A stretch of DNA of 64,000 bases from the NCBI GenBank assembly GCA_963402885.1, contig OY727094.1, positions 11,658,501 to 11,722,500 of the forward strand. Reading direction: 5' to 3'. The notes beneath the pieces are model-generated. The model was not told the DNA's origin. It worked only from the letters and a program-made list of their open reading frames with translations, and ran no database searches. Below, piece after piece: positions 48,001-49,066 of this stretch. The stretch is from Antedon bifida. Its lineage: Eukaryota; Echinodermata; Crinoidea; Comatulida; Antedonidae. Position numbers and translations under genes: made by a program. The number at the start of each line of letters is the position of its first letter. Positions within the stretch are counted from its first letter, which is position 1.

Positions 48001-49066
48001 TTTTATTTTTACAAATTTTGTACGACATTGTAATGGTGGTTTAATACTGTAATTATTATGTAAGGTGATTTGTTAAAACGGTAAATAAACAAATTATATT
48101 TGTACCACTATTTCTGTTTTATTGTTGTTTTTAGATGTGTCACTTTGAAAAACAGTACACTAATTCTGAGTATAAAGAAAGAATAAATAAAGATAGATAA
48201 AAGATAAGTGGCAGATATAATATCTGTATCTTATATTGTATACGGAAAAATAATAAATTACAACCTAATAACAAAGAACTACAATTTGGGTGTGTATTAA
48301 GAGATCACTTTAGCTCTCAACCAAATTCTGCATCATCATCCCTTGGTGGTGGTGACTACCAGGAGGTGGTTGGAGTTGGTGGTGATGTTGTTGAAAGGAA
48401 TAAAGGAGAGTATGGCAAATGAGTATGATGATAATTATAAAATAAATGAATACAGTCTATATGTCTATCAACTAGCACCTTTTGTACCTCTATGTGATAT
48501 ACAGGTAGAATCATACTGTTTCGAAAGTTATTGAAAAGTTTTGGTAAAAATGAAGTCATATCATAAATGATCATAATCATAATGATCTAAAGAAAAATTG
48601 AAATTTTGTGAAATTGTAGTGTTCATAATACTGTTTAAATTACTGTATACCAACACTGGAATAAGGATGATATATTTCAATTGTGCATTAGCATGTTGCT
48701 GTAGTTCAGTTAAGTAAAATTGGCACTATCATTTTCATTGTTTTAATTGTTCAAAGGAAATACATGACCAAATGTTAATTTAGTCTCATAGCAATTTTTA
48801 TGACTAAATATCAGAGAAAAAATATATTGAATATCTTCAAATTATGCAAATTTCAGCATCAATAAAGTTTTATACATTAAATATTATTACACAAAAGACC
48901 ACTATATTTAAAATATAAAATGTTATATATTTTAAAATGAAACTGAATAATAATGAAGATGACTTACTTTGTCTGATACATTGACACCTGCTCCTACATC
49001 CAACAGCAGGCTGCAGCAGGCTGTGTGTCCATAGGCTGCTGCATAATGCAAAGCTGTCAAACCATC
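5843..49066 (-). CDS. Ankyrin-ROC-COR (ROCO-family) GTPase gene, 5' end not found
   Basis: Seventeen exons can be joined in frame on the minus strand, giving 816 residues plus a stop. Order in the visible protein: ankyrin repeats (about residues 1-144), linker (145-173), ROC GTPase domain (about 174-421) with P-loop GKEGAGKTS near 211-219, DYAGQ near 316-320 and THVD near 406-409, COR domain (about 422-717), then a cysteine-containing tail (718-816). ROCO proteins are multidomain Ras-like GTPases in which COR follows ROC and usually mediates dimerisation; ankyrin repeats normally bind partners. Junctions have GT donors and AG acceptors, and phases agree throughout. No signal peptide or membrane segment is visible, so a cytosolic role is likely. 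The first ankyrin exon lies 25 kb from the next and could belong to another transcript. The start methionine was not found. The pathway is unknown; similar genes in marine invertebrates are multi-copy. Confidence 0.88.
6153..6233 (-). CDS. Post-COR exon
   Basis: An 81-nt phase-0 exon of 27 codons, starting LEIFHLIKVDGSTTGPIN and ending HRSFCIE. Acceptor TCAG, donor GTAAGG. No domain is recognised. It continues the beta-rich region after COR and is placed by phase and position. Confidence 0.78.
6440..6727 (-). CDS. COR C-terminal exon
   Basis: A 288-nt phase-0 exon of 96 codons. It opens VTEGNRVFLVPSRMK (the FIVPSRL-type strand of COR) and includes YLTPTDFLPNAVYNTLVVAF, the FLPxGLFxRLVV motif, followed by a charged segment with an odd GRPGEPDVFQNRSEF loop. 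Acceptor TGCAG, donor GTACAG. Confidence 0.89.
6830..6991 (-). CDS. COR domain exon
   Basis: A 162-nt phase-0 exon of 54 codons: LWKKLDKEGMLEERLLRYLW then FEIFTEVMKTFGLLFEKSE. The G-x-L-x-x-x-L-L-x-x-L-W and MKxFxLxxxx segments are typical of the COR winged-helix region. Acceptor ATAG, donor GTAAGT. Confidence 0.9.
7159..7353 (-). CDS. COR domain exon
   Basis: A 195-nt phase-0 exon of 65 codons starting VSRIGTKCEISKEGLATA. It includes IEYMNDIGIILH, the conserved COR signature (FLHDxGxIxHF in other family members), then the ITDLQMMIQMVTKVI helix. Acceptor TTAG, donor GTAGGT. Confidence 0.88.
7451..7817. mobile_element. 367-bp MITE with 8-bp target duplication (hAT-like)
   Basis: GCCAGGAC occurs at 7,443-7,450 and again at 7,818-7,825, flanking an element whose ends are inverted copies: CGTAATTTTTTTT and CCAGGATGAACGTGGGCA on the left, TGCCCACGTTCGTCCTG on the right. 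An 8-bp duplication is typical of hAT elements. No coding capacity. It lies in the intron between two COR exons. Confidence 0.75.
7920..8162 (-). CDS. ROC-COR junction exon
   Basis: A 243-nt phase-0 exon of 81 codons starting VMKMYKKMFDKMEGMPYA. It contains HVDREMYMVDNT, a conserved strand at the end of ROC, and VREVPVKWVNLQESLQ, the motif that opens COR domains (the IPxxWxxL type). Acceptor GAAG, donor GTAAAG. Confidence 0.9.
8325..8560. repeat. Two-unit direct repeat in an intron
   Basis: TTATAAATACAATTTAGATC at about 8,336 recurs as TTATAAATACAATTTAAATC at about 8,473, each followed by a CGCCATCTTGGA or GGCCATCTTGGA motif. The copies are diverged and non-coding. Confidence 0.55.
9247..9435 (-). 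CDS. ROC domain exon with G4 motif
   Basis: A 189-nt phase-0 exon. MTNLDMNLFWIRSIYEH is a ROC helix, and IGSPPICLVATHVDKLSG carries THVD, the G4 (T/N-K/H-x-D) guanine-specificity motif after a hydrophobic strand. It ends in the acidic EKEEE. Acceptor TTTTAG, donor GTAAAT. Confidence 0.9.
9548..9637 (-). CDS. ROC domain exon
   Basis: A 90-nt phase-0 exon of 30 codons, FFLTNTVSYCVAFNVMDN followed by LDEPAKPRGSKI. The hydrophobic stretch matches the ROC core strand after switch II (the position of YLLVFD-type strands in other ROC proteins). Acceptor CCAG, donor GTAAGT. Confidence 0.87.
9741..9831. repeat. Imperfect 91-bp hairpin
   Basis: TATTTGCACACTACACACTG on the left pairs with CTAGTGTGCAAATA on the right; TGTTTCATCAAGGTGATAAAA pairs with TTTTATCACTTTTATGAAACA. 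The loop is about 10 bases. Intronic. It could be a small foldback element. Confidence 0.65.
10280..10445. repeat. 81-bp direct repeat, two units
   Basis: TTCAGCTCGCATTGATACAC plus GTGGTAATTTCTTAC occurs at 10,325 and again at 10,406, with related GAGGGATGT or GAGGGGTGT sequence ahead of each. Intronic and non-coding. Confidence 0.75.
11203..11333 (-). CDS. ROC domain exon with G3 motif
   Basis: A 131-nt exon ending ITSIWDYAGQLDYYITHR. DYAGQ is the G3 (DxxGQ) motif of ROC domains: the aspartate binds the magnesium-coordinating water and the glutamine sits where Ras has Q61. Acceptor TGTAG, donor GTATGT. Confidence 0.9.
11445..11513 (-). CDS. Short ROC domain exon
   Basis: A 69-nt exon with codons split at both ends (phase 1 in and out), encoding IELSEQIRSHALGEKVDKRL and two more residues. 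It is a charged, probably helical or flexible insert in ROC between switch I and the DxxG motif. Acceptor TATAG, donor GTAGGC. It is supported by frame continuity rather than by a motif of its own. Confidence 0.72.
11862..11962 (-). CDS. ROC domain exon (switch region)
   Basis: A 101-nt exon beginning FNSAEQSTDGIVTTTVFQ and ending KKIKGVN. STDGIVTT occupies the place of the G2/switch I segment after the P-loop helix. A nearer CAG at 11,949-11,951 would break the frame, so the TATAATAG acceptor was chosen. Donor GTGAGA. Confidence 0.85.
12412..12577 (-). CDS. ROC domain exon with P-loop (G1)
   Basis: A 166-nt exon encoding the ROC N-terminus. VPAEIRARGKHAIKIYKEEL is a helix ahead of the domain, then SRCMFLGKEGAGKTSCVKAM carries the GxxxxGKT/S phosphate-binding loop that contacts GTP phosphates and magnesium. 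Acceptor AATAG, donor GTAACA. Two bases are left over; the correct frame follows only with the acceptor at 11,963-11,964. Confidence 0.9.
12791..13117. mobile_element. 327-bp TTAA-flanked MITE
   Basis: TTAA flanks both ends (12,787-12,790 and 13,118-13,121). The left end AGATGTATTGTCCCCC is matched inversely by GGGGGACACATCT. TTAA target duplication is the habit of piggyBac and some Kolobok elements. It has no coding capacity. Related pieces lie at about 28,330-28,508, 54,880-55,045 and 57,948-58,070. Confidence 0.72.
13431..13515 (-). CDS. Linker exon between ankyrin repeats and ROC
   Basis: An 85-nt exon (28 codons plus one base) beginning EGKTPESVVETHMN and ending ILNYFD. GKTPESVV looks like the first helix of a truncated ankyrin repeat; the lysine-rich remainder leads to the ROC N-terminus. 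Acceptor TTTAG, donor GTAAGT. The split codon joins cleanly to the next exon. Confidence 0.82.
13915..14215. repeat. Minisatellite of GAGAGGTGGTCACTTAA-type units
   Basis: Short units of about 17 bp (AGAGAGGTGTGGTCCTTAAG, AGAGGTGGTCACTTAAGAG) repeat with variation across 300 bp, alternating 'ggtggtcacttaa' and 'ggtgtgttcttta' variants as roughly 33-bp higher-order pairs. Intronic, next to ankyrin exon A. Confidence 0.8.
14305..14465. repeat. Short degenerate repeat of CTACATTAGCTG
   Basis: CTACATTAGCTGG-like words recur five times or more at roughly 30-bp spacing. The minus strand reads as a short open frame with PANVET and PANVER repeats. There is no splice or domain evidence for coding. 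Confidence 0.55.
14736..14846 (-). CDS. Ankyrin-repeat exon A (last before the linker)
   Basis: A 111-nt phase-0 exon starting NGNPPLYEYLIQSLNPASE and ending LTLLNK. NGNPPLYEYL is a diverged ankyrin helix start (NGNTPLHEYL type); EIVKFLIKKDSALL matches the second helix and loop. Acceptor ACAG, donor GTAATC. The following exon begins EGKTPESVV, which reads as the start of a further, incomplete repeat. Confidence 0.83.
16256..16827 (+). mobile_element. Composite repeat with tRNA-like segment, copy 1
   Basis: A tRNA-like stretch at 16,382-16,452 has an A box (TGGTGTAATGGTTA) and a B box (GGCTCAAGTCC), as in tRNA-derived SINEs. It is followed by T-rich sequence, two related blocks of GTGACCTTGACCTATxACC and TTTGGTGAGAATCxGATAAA, a CA-rich tract, and the end CCTCCTTGGCGGAGGT. 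ACCTCCGCC near 16,267 is inverted relative to that end. Non-coding; minus-strand open frames here are spurious. Confidence 0.75.
16957..17067 (-). CDS. Ankyrin-repeat exon B
   Basis: A 111-nt phase-0 exon, KGNTPLHAHLTRTYKDP to GASVTSQNK, one 37-residue ankyrin-type repeat. Acceptor CAG at 17,068-17,070, donor GTAATA at 16,951-16,956. Nearly identical to exon B' 6.5 kb upstream. The repeat is four residues longer than the 33-residue norm, with the extra residues between the two helices (TYKDPTLEM). Confidence 0.87.
17398..17675. repeat. Dispersed duplicate of 28,557-28,826
   Basis: About 270 bp beginning AAATTCCATTAAAAACTTTG are nearly identical at 28,557-28,826, ending GCATAAAACATATGCAAAAT. 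They differ by point changes and a short indel near 17,500. Non-coding. A duplication or an unrecognised repeat family. Confidence 0.85.
17801..18287. mobile_element. 487-bp MITE with long TIRs and TA target duplication
   Basis: Left end GGGAGGTTTCGCAACGCTAC and right end GTAGCGTTGCGAAACCTCTC are inverted; pairing continues inward through CGAATACGATAACGAAAACG to about 45 bp. TA flanks both sides (17,799-17,800 and 18,288-18,289), as in Tc1/mariner-type insertions. No transposase. Non-coding interior. Confidence 0.82.
18292..18520. repeat. Fragment of the duplicated ankyrin intron
   Basis: TTGGTTTTCTGTGATGGCAG and the following AAAATGTGATGCTGTATTTA match 20,236-20,420 and, more weakly, 14,890-15,050. 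It is left over from an additional, eroded duplication between the two main copies. Confidence 0.7.
18590..18990. other. Intron stretch with possible dispersed repeat
   Basis: GCAAACACAGAACGTTTGTA and runs of AAAACGTTTTA-type words at 18,830-18,990 are low-complexity and repetitive in look, and the GC content of 18,600-18,830 is higher than its surroundings. I recognise no gene. The short minus-strand frame across it has no domain I know. Confidence 0.35.
19557..19612 (-). pseudogene. Remnant of a third ankyrin exon B copy
   Basis: The 3' end reads ASQNK followed by a GTAAGG donor, as in exons B and B' (TSQNK/GTAATA). The exon's 5' half and its AG acceptor are missing: the intron-like tract ATGATTATGATTTCTTTCC runs into a shortened body. 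The flanking sequence 19,613-19,760 also resembles the intron upstream of exon B. It is a deletion relic of a tandem duplication, unlikely to be spliced. Confidence 0.6.
19725..19985. repeat. Tandem repeat, period about 67 bp, four units
   Basis: Units read TTTATAATAAATTCACTGAT, ACTAGGGTATGCTTGTAGCA, CTAGCTTACCCTCTTTAAGA. The third and fourth are nearly identical; the first lacks one base and the second four. Each unit holds GCTTACC, a splice-donor-like GGTAAGC on the gene's strand. The unit derives from intron sequence upstream of exon B (compare 17,160-17,200). Confidence 0.85.
20074..20177 (-). pseudogene. Decayed ankyrin exon A'
   Basis: Homologous to the intact exon at 14,736-14,846: it starts NGNIPLHEYLIRTPNP after a CAG acceptor and ends before GTAATA. 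It is 104 nt rather than 111, a net 7-nt loss. That shifts the frame and brings a TAA into frame after LIKVQY. Every neighbouring ankyrin exon is phase 0, so skipping this one leaves the protein in frame. I therefore treat it as a dead exon and leave it out of the model. Confidence 0.75.
21579..22770 (+). mobile_element. 1,192-bp insertion with 13-bp target duplication
   Basis: AATAATAACTAGA stands at 21,566-21,578 and again at 22,771-22,783; the paralogous block has it once (16,237-16,249) with nothing between, so the inserted length is directly visible. The insert contains GGGTTATCCGCCA near both ends, in direct orientation, and finishes in a perfect 10-bp hairpin, GGTTATCCGC and GCGGATAACC. 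It is rich in CGCGCA words. It has no reading frame I recognise. The class is unclear: a 3' hairpin recalls Helitrons, but a 13-bp duplication does not. Confidence 0.8.
22789..23372 (+). mobile_element. Composite repeat with tRNA-like segment, copy 2
   Basis: Near-identical to 16,256-16,827, in the second copy of the duplication; the tRNA-like part is at 22,926-22,998. It has an extra CTAACTGCACACTA before it. Present at the same place in both copies, so it was inserted before the duplication. Confidence 0.75.
23507..23617 (-). CDS. Ankyrin-repeat exon B' (upstream duplicate)
   Basis: A 111-nt phase-0 exon of 37 codons beginning KGNTPLHAHLTRRYKDP and ending GASVTSQNK. GNTPLHxH is an ankyrin helix start and LINKGASV the usual loop. 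It differs from exon B (16,957-17,067) by one residue (R for T). Flanking introns match too, so this is the recent duplicate of that exon. Acceptor CAG, donor GTAATA. Confidence 0.85.
24465..24771 (-). mobile_element. tRNA-derived SINE
   Basis: On the minus strand it begins GGGCGTGTGGCGCTGTGTGT, with a B box GGTTCGAATCC at about 24,710-24,720, a body containing GGGGTAATAATGTTCAGCGC, and an ATT-repeat tail at 24,465-24,482. This is the layout of a polymerase III-derived SINE. The head is too diverged for a functional tRNA. Confidence 0.7.
24841..24956 (-). mobile_element. Short tRNA-like element with inverted ends
   Basis: The minus strand reads GAGTGGAGTTGTGGCTTGGT with an A box-like TGGCTTGGTGG, then GGGTTCAAGTCCCGTC (B box). 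The other end, TGGAGTGGAGTTGT on the plus strand, is an inverted copy of the first 12-13 bases. A SINE head or a tRNA pseudogene caught in a small foldback. Confidence 0.6.
25985..26298 (+). mobile_element. 5'-truncated relative of the 1,192-bp insertion
   Basis: The 3' 310 bp resemble 22,420-22,770: ATCCATAGAAAGTTGACTC, GATCTATGATCAATCATTTA, and a terminal hairpin GTTATCCGCCAAGGTGTGGATAAC. The 5' part is absent. An isolated 20-bp piece of the same terminus, inverted, lies at 17,226-17,245. Confidence 0.75.
26540..27795. repeat. Pair of direct repeats about 1.05 kb apart
   Basis: TTGGATAAGGTATTCAGATT with flanking sequence at 26,610-26,735 recurs at 27,655-27,785 (TTATGGAATGAA to TTCAGATGGGTA). 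Both are non-coding. The DNA between them (26,740-27,640) holds nothing I recognise. Confidence 0.7.
28330..28508. mobile_element. Partial TTAA-type MITE
   Basis: The right end GGGACAATACATCT followed by TTAA is the exact inverse of the left end of the element at 12,791, and the body shares GATAGTTAATAACTATTATG-like sequence. The opposite end is not recognisable. Confidence 0.6.
28557..28826. repeat. Dispersed duplicate of 17,398-17,675
   Basis: Second copy, same orientation, 11 kb away in the large intron. Sequence diverges abruptly after GCAAAATAAA. Confidence 0.85.
29004..29629. mobile_element. 626-bp TTAA-flanked element
   Basis: TTAA lies at 29,000-29,003 and 29,630-29,633. Ends AGCCCCCTTCCCT and AGGGAAGGGGTCT are inverted with two mismatches. 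The interior has no transposase frame and carries clustered TAGGCCTAG-type words. TTAA duplication suggests piggyBac or Kolobok mobilisation. Confidence 0.75.
30186..33500 (-). mobile_element. CR1/L2-like LINE, broken, 5' truncated
   Basis: A non-LTR retrotransposon in the minus orientation with endonuclease, reverse transcriptase, about 360 bp of 3' UTR and a short tandem tail (ATTCA repeats at 30,186-30,207). A microsatellite-like tail in place of poly(A) and the sequence motifs fit the CR1/L2 group. No ORF1 is seen. Its 5' side stops shortly before the BEL/Pao element. It sits in the large ROCO intron, in the gene's orientation. Confidence 0.88.
30542..33474 (-). pseudogene. LINE endonuclease-reverse transcriptase, two lesions
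   Basis: Endonuclease motifs run NARSLLKNIHQIVSLL, VIAVSETWL, GGGVALYI, ILGDFNIDIL, SLIDNIITN and SDISDHLPVF. The reverse transcriptase has NKSPGIDDLHANVI, NYRPISILPVFSKALE, FIDLSKAFDTIDHDIL, CGVPQGSLLGPLLFILYIND and YADDTTVF (catalytic aspartates intact). The frame shifts near 32,050 between these domains, and a TGA at 31,805-31,807 follows SKALE. After that the frame is open to the stop at 30,542. Otherwise well preserved, so inactivation is fairly recent. Confidence 0.88.
33768..34017 (+). repeat. 5' LTR of the BEL/Pao element
   Basis: 250 bp starting TGTCATGACGTCATTTG and ending CCGATTCCACAACA. It holds a CRE-like TGACGTCA at 33,773-33,780, a TATA-like TTTATATAC near 33,840 and several AATAAA-like words near 33,940-33,965. 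The DNA just after it has no TGG-initial primer binding site. Confidence 0.95.
34045..34917 (+). CDS. BEL/Pao gag, N-terminal part
   Basis: 290 codons from ATG at 34,045, the first in-frame ATG past the LTR, to TAA at 34,915-34,917. An N-terminal charged, probably coiled region is followed by a Pro/Thr/Ser-rich linker (about residues 110-145), then YPTFNGNIRDYKRFKELFTH, the start of a DUF1759-type capsid domain (about 150-290). The same frame stays open downstream and carries the expected continuation, so the TAA interrupts gag and does not end it. Confidence 0.85.
   Translation: MADVNKLKLTRRNSKGQLTRTLSMIESLLKENCEPDVLKTYITKAEEQFRKVELKHSELIDVLEDQGEFETEEKWMSECEMDFLQKLVCTKREITLRHSQSTVDVPFSTPTTPLQTSASTQPAGTVASPPAFSSPTPRPAMARSTPTMAKMKYPTFNGNIRDYKRFKELFTHCATNLTEIECFYQLTESMINSKERNMVKGCIDVARAWEVLDERYGDKDRVVDSLLKDLENLKSYESKDKINIPAMSRFVQTLQTFETRAETIGLSGELNSKIMLSQIKQKLPEEHRIA
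34918..35463 (+). CDS. BEL/Pao gag continuation with zinc-binding cysteines
   Basis: Same frame as the upstream gag, open from just after TAA at 34,915 to TAA at 35,461. It encodes KCALHPTANTHFLESCNKF and then RICFRCGHNNCSAGKP and CGTPSCGSK, the cysteine-rich region that normally precedes protease in BEL/Pao. The last 130 nt overlap pol in another frame and look like out-of-frame sequence. If read, it requires stop suppression or a frameshift; otherwise it is dead. Confidence 0.75.
   Translation, partial: YKSVRDNNTGHSLTGLVKWLYSQLLLLEKAMPMTETESSSSSKKASNAAVVSSGEGYKSDYNRNPKCALHPTANTHFLESCNKFRSLSQKEKYEVMKKNRICFRCGHNNCSAGKPPYDKNSCQFAAPCGTPSCGSKFVLSCMKERINPILIAMLNPFNQQIQPQLLSRQAWSPTMEKVNYK
35325..39305 (+). 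CDS. BEL/Pao pol (protease, RT, RNase H, integrase)
   Basis: The frame opens at 35,325; the first Met is at 35,337 and gives 1,322 residues. Protease-like motif ILLDGGSQATLL at about residues 62-73. Reverse transcriptase at about 330-490, with IIADISKMFQAI and catalytic FYMDD (Y473, D475, D476). RNase H-like ASDASEDAMGIGVWLR follows. Integrase has an HHCC zinc segment (GGHLRTASEVRKKFW, CTIC) and D1026, D1089, E1139 (VDYLGP, SDNGTCF, HHQGAVERI). The C-terminus resembles DUF5641 (FWHRWMECIHKLSPR, GDIVLVIGE). It lies one base back (-1) relative to gag and overlaps it by about 130 nt. Confidence 0.93.
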   Translation, partial: VCPVLYERKDQPNLNCNAQPFQPADPTTVVKQAGMVTHNGESKLQMTLPTVMWYLRCGKTRRLVRILLDGGSQATLLRSGLIPLTNQDVYQKHDLSLVGGKKITKKLRLLNCYIEDVNGTWSCPLTVTEIDEPCGDAPIVYQEQLKQYSHLNEIDLQVAPYPTIDVLLGVDNTHLMIWEEYLRGECINEPVAVKCPFGWFIQGGQLTTSALFNYVNVSAVGPMEDFLGIETMGLEPKKCKCSEHLTNRKATEAIDQSVKQLPNGTYEIRLPWKRAPNDLPDNYGYAVKRLKSLEKQFENRNIEWEVYCEQMRDQLKRGVSRRVTEAELQRDREAGRKMWFLPHFAVTKESKTTPVRVVYDGKARFQGHSLNDYLYKGENVNTDLFDVALRFRENEVGIIADISKMFQAIKISSDDARFHRFVFRENPNHPIQVYELTTVTFGDKPSPTAAIVTLRHIVSEHAPGDKQLERIVTDQFYMDDLNESVSDANEADNLKSKLTETLKKGNFNIRKWQSNVRNMCDESEDATAATALGTKWDLVNDTLKVKEVKLIQGLIPTKRSILKQTASYYDVFGMLSGILVRPKTLLQKLWQLNIDWDTPLNQRGELCAILSEINKDLEKASDIEIPRCLIPEPFRGKRPLPKVSMHGASDASEDAMGIGVWLRWSHEESTEAYLSFVCARARLTPLKQSSIPRKELQAILLLSRLMLTVKNALRFDIVYSKIWTDSMTAISWLRGQSKSFRSYVAYRVGEITSEFDPIKDIAFVPSDQNTIDIVSRGGNIDDMKQVIDGPEFLRSPPISWPKTPTNVQVAPEDGEQKKFHVRNAKTLTLKIKAIPEFERILDPTKFSSWPKLKMVTARVVSLKQLPKIQWLKKLTSQISEWPSPHALKEAELLWIRQGQAEINFNDHNIMKLDPVFDEKEGVYRVGGRIKNAPLSYDIRHPYLLPKGSHISLLIVRDRHRHSLHGGHLRTASEVRKKFWIIGDTNISKTVVRQCTICRRHKGKPIEQKMADLPDFRVKPCSPPFSSTLVDYLGPVNVKLNKNTTTKGYCAVFTCAVTRAVHLTCVQDLTTQAFLQAMERFVSIRGAPSLLVSDNGTCFRGADNTINELNLRLDQTKIREQCQRYNVQWKFGPPGGPHHQGAVERIVQEVKKGMRHLVKADRLTFVEWETVFCQISGLINSRPLTAKSSSPLDHPPLTPNHFLIGRGDLQCPEVPCEEFHGNLRKRREICNSMVNGFWHRWMECIHKLSPRLKWQKSMENVMEGDIVLVIGENKKRGSWKMAEVSKVYSGKDDLDRIVDIRFADGINAKKPVTKLIMLMKSIERSDM
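39440..39689 (+). repeat. 3' LTR of the BEL/Pao element
   Basis: Base-for-base the same as the 5' LTR in my comparison. A purine-rich tract AGGGGGCTGGGA ends at 39,439, directly before the LTR, as expected of a polypurine tract. Confidence 0.95.
39895..40145 (-). mobile_element. Possible LINE 3'-UTR fragment
   Basis: ATTTGATTTGATTTGTTCAA at the start resembles the tandem 3' tail of a minus-strand LINE; the following AT-rich DNA (CATAGTGTGGAAGGAAACCT, GCCTAGGCTCCCAG) is non-coding. No RT sequence remains. Confidence 0.4.
40680..41100 (+). pseudogene. L1/Tx1-type LINE ORF1 remnant
   Basis: Interrupted frames give ELLRVERHSNNLRFGDI, resembling the ERHSRRNNLRFFGI motif of LINE ORF1p, then a segment resembling IERAHR, and finally VIDDLPATIF, like the DLP segment near the end of that RNA-binding domain. 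Many stops and indels. No adjoining ORF2 was found; an L1/Tx1-type ORF2 remnant is at 55,886. Confidence 0.55.
41265..43318. mobile_element. 2,054-bp TIR element with identified empty site
   Basis: The 29-bp ends TGTACAGCCACATCAAAACC and (inverse) GGTTTTGATGTGGCTGTACA match with one mismatch over their length. CATATG flanks both sides (41,259-41,264 and 43,319-43,324). A related repeat at 45,617-45,786 has the flanks joined at a single CATATG (45,737-45,742), so boundaries are confirmed by comparison. No transposase frame. Inside are a TAGGCCTAG-rich tract (41,930-42,080) and a tandem repeat (42,190-42,665). The superfamily is undetermined; a 6-bp duplication is uncommon. Confidence 0.88.
42190..42665. 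repeat. About 170-bp tandem repeat inside the TIR element
   Basis: ACAGTAAAAACAAGTACAAT starts units at about 42,276, 42,448 and 42,617; each contains AAATACTGGTA and, in the full units, TTCATCATGCTTAAAAACAT and GTCATGATCAGGCCAGGTGC. An older diverged unit precedes them. Confidence 0.8.
44340..45480 (+). pseudogene. Decayed CR1-like LINE RT fragment
   Basis: Translation in shifting frames gives FLDLSKNVDVVNHDIF, then YGILGPFLDWFKRYFTDRN and, after a deletion, FFADDTTLLYFNNNIDVLLK, the order of RT motifs in Jockey/CR1-type LINEs with the ADD catalytic site. The segment between the last two, normally with the PQGS motif, is missing. Many further stops; inactive. Confidence 0.75.
45617..45786. 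repeat. Repeat copy holding the empty insertion site
   Basis: TCTGTTTTGTATTCATTTGA to AAAAGCCAGTATACAATCA matches 41,143-41,264 joined to 43,319-43,366, with a handful of differences. The repeat family itself is not recognised. Confidence 0.88.
46290..46822. other. Unassigned higher-GC stretch, possibly a solo LTR
   Basis: A less AT-rich island begins TGTTGGACACAGATACCCGA and contains TGTGAATAAAGTGTCTGTAG followed about 70 bp later by GGTGCTCTACTACA, which is like a poly(A) signal and CA end of an LTR. No matching second LTR and no clear target duplication. A short plus-strand frame (46,555-46,818) has a hydrophobic stretch but no support as a gene. Confidence 0.3.
48340..48640. repeat. Diverged duplicate of 54,530-54,740
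   Basis: GGAGGTGGTTGGAGTTGGTG, GAGAGTATGGCAAATGAGTA and ATCAACTAGCACCTTT recur in order at 54,537-54,655 (GGAGTTGGTAGTGTGTTGAC, GAGAGTATGCC, CAACTAGCACCTTT). Both are non-coding and lie on either side of the first ankyrin exon. Confidence 0.6.
48968..49066 (-). CDS. Ankyrin-repeat exon (first visible)
   Basis: A 99-nt phase-0 exon encodes one complete 33-residue ankyrin repeat beginning DGLTALHYAAAYGHTACC and ending VNVSDK. TALHYAAAYGH is the canonical TPLHxAAxxGH helix-turn-helix core. Acceptor is TATAG at 49,067-49,071, donor GTAAGT at 48,962-48,967. It is 25.4 kb upstream of the next exon I can place. Its phase and type fit the same gene, but membership is an inference. Canonical ankyrin repeats before it are expected and not seen in this window. 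Confidence 0.82.
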
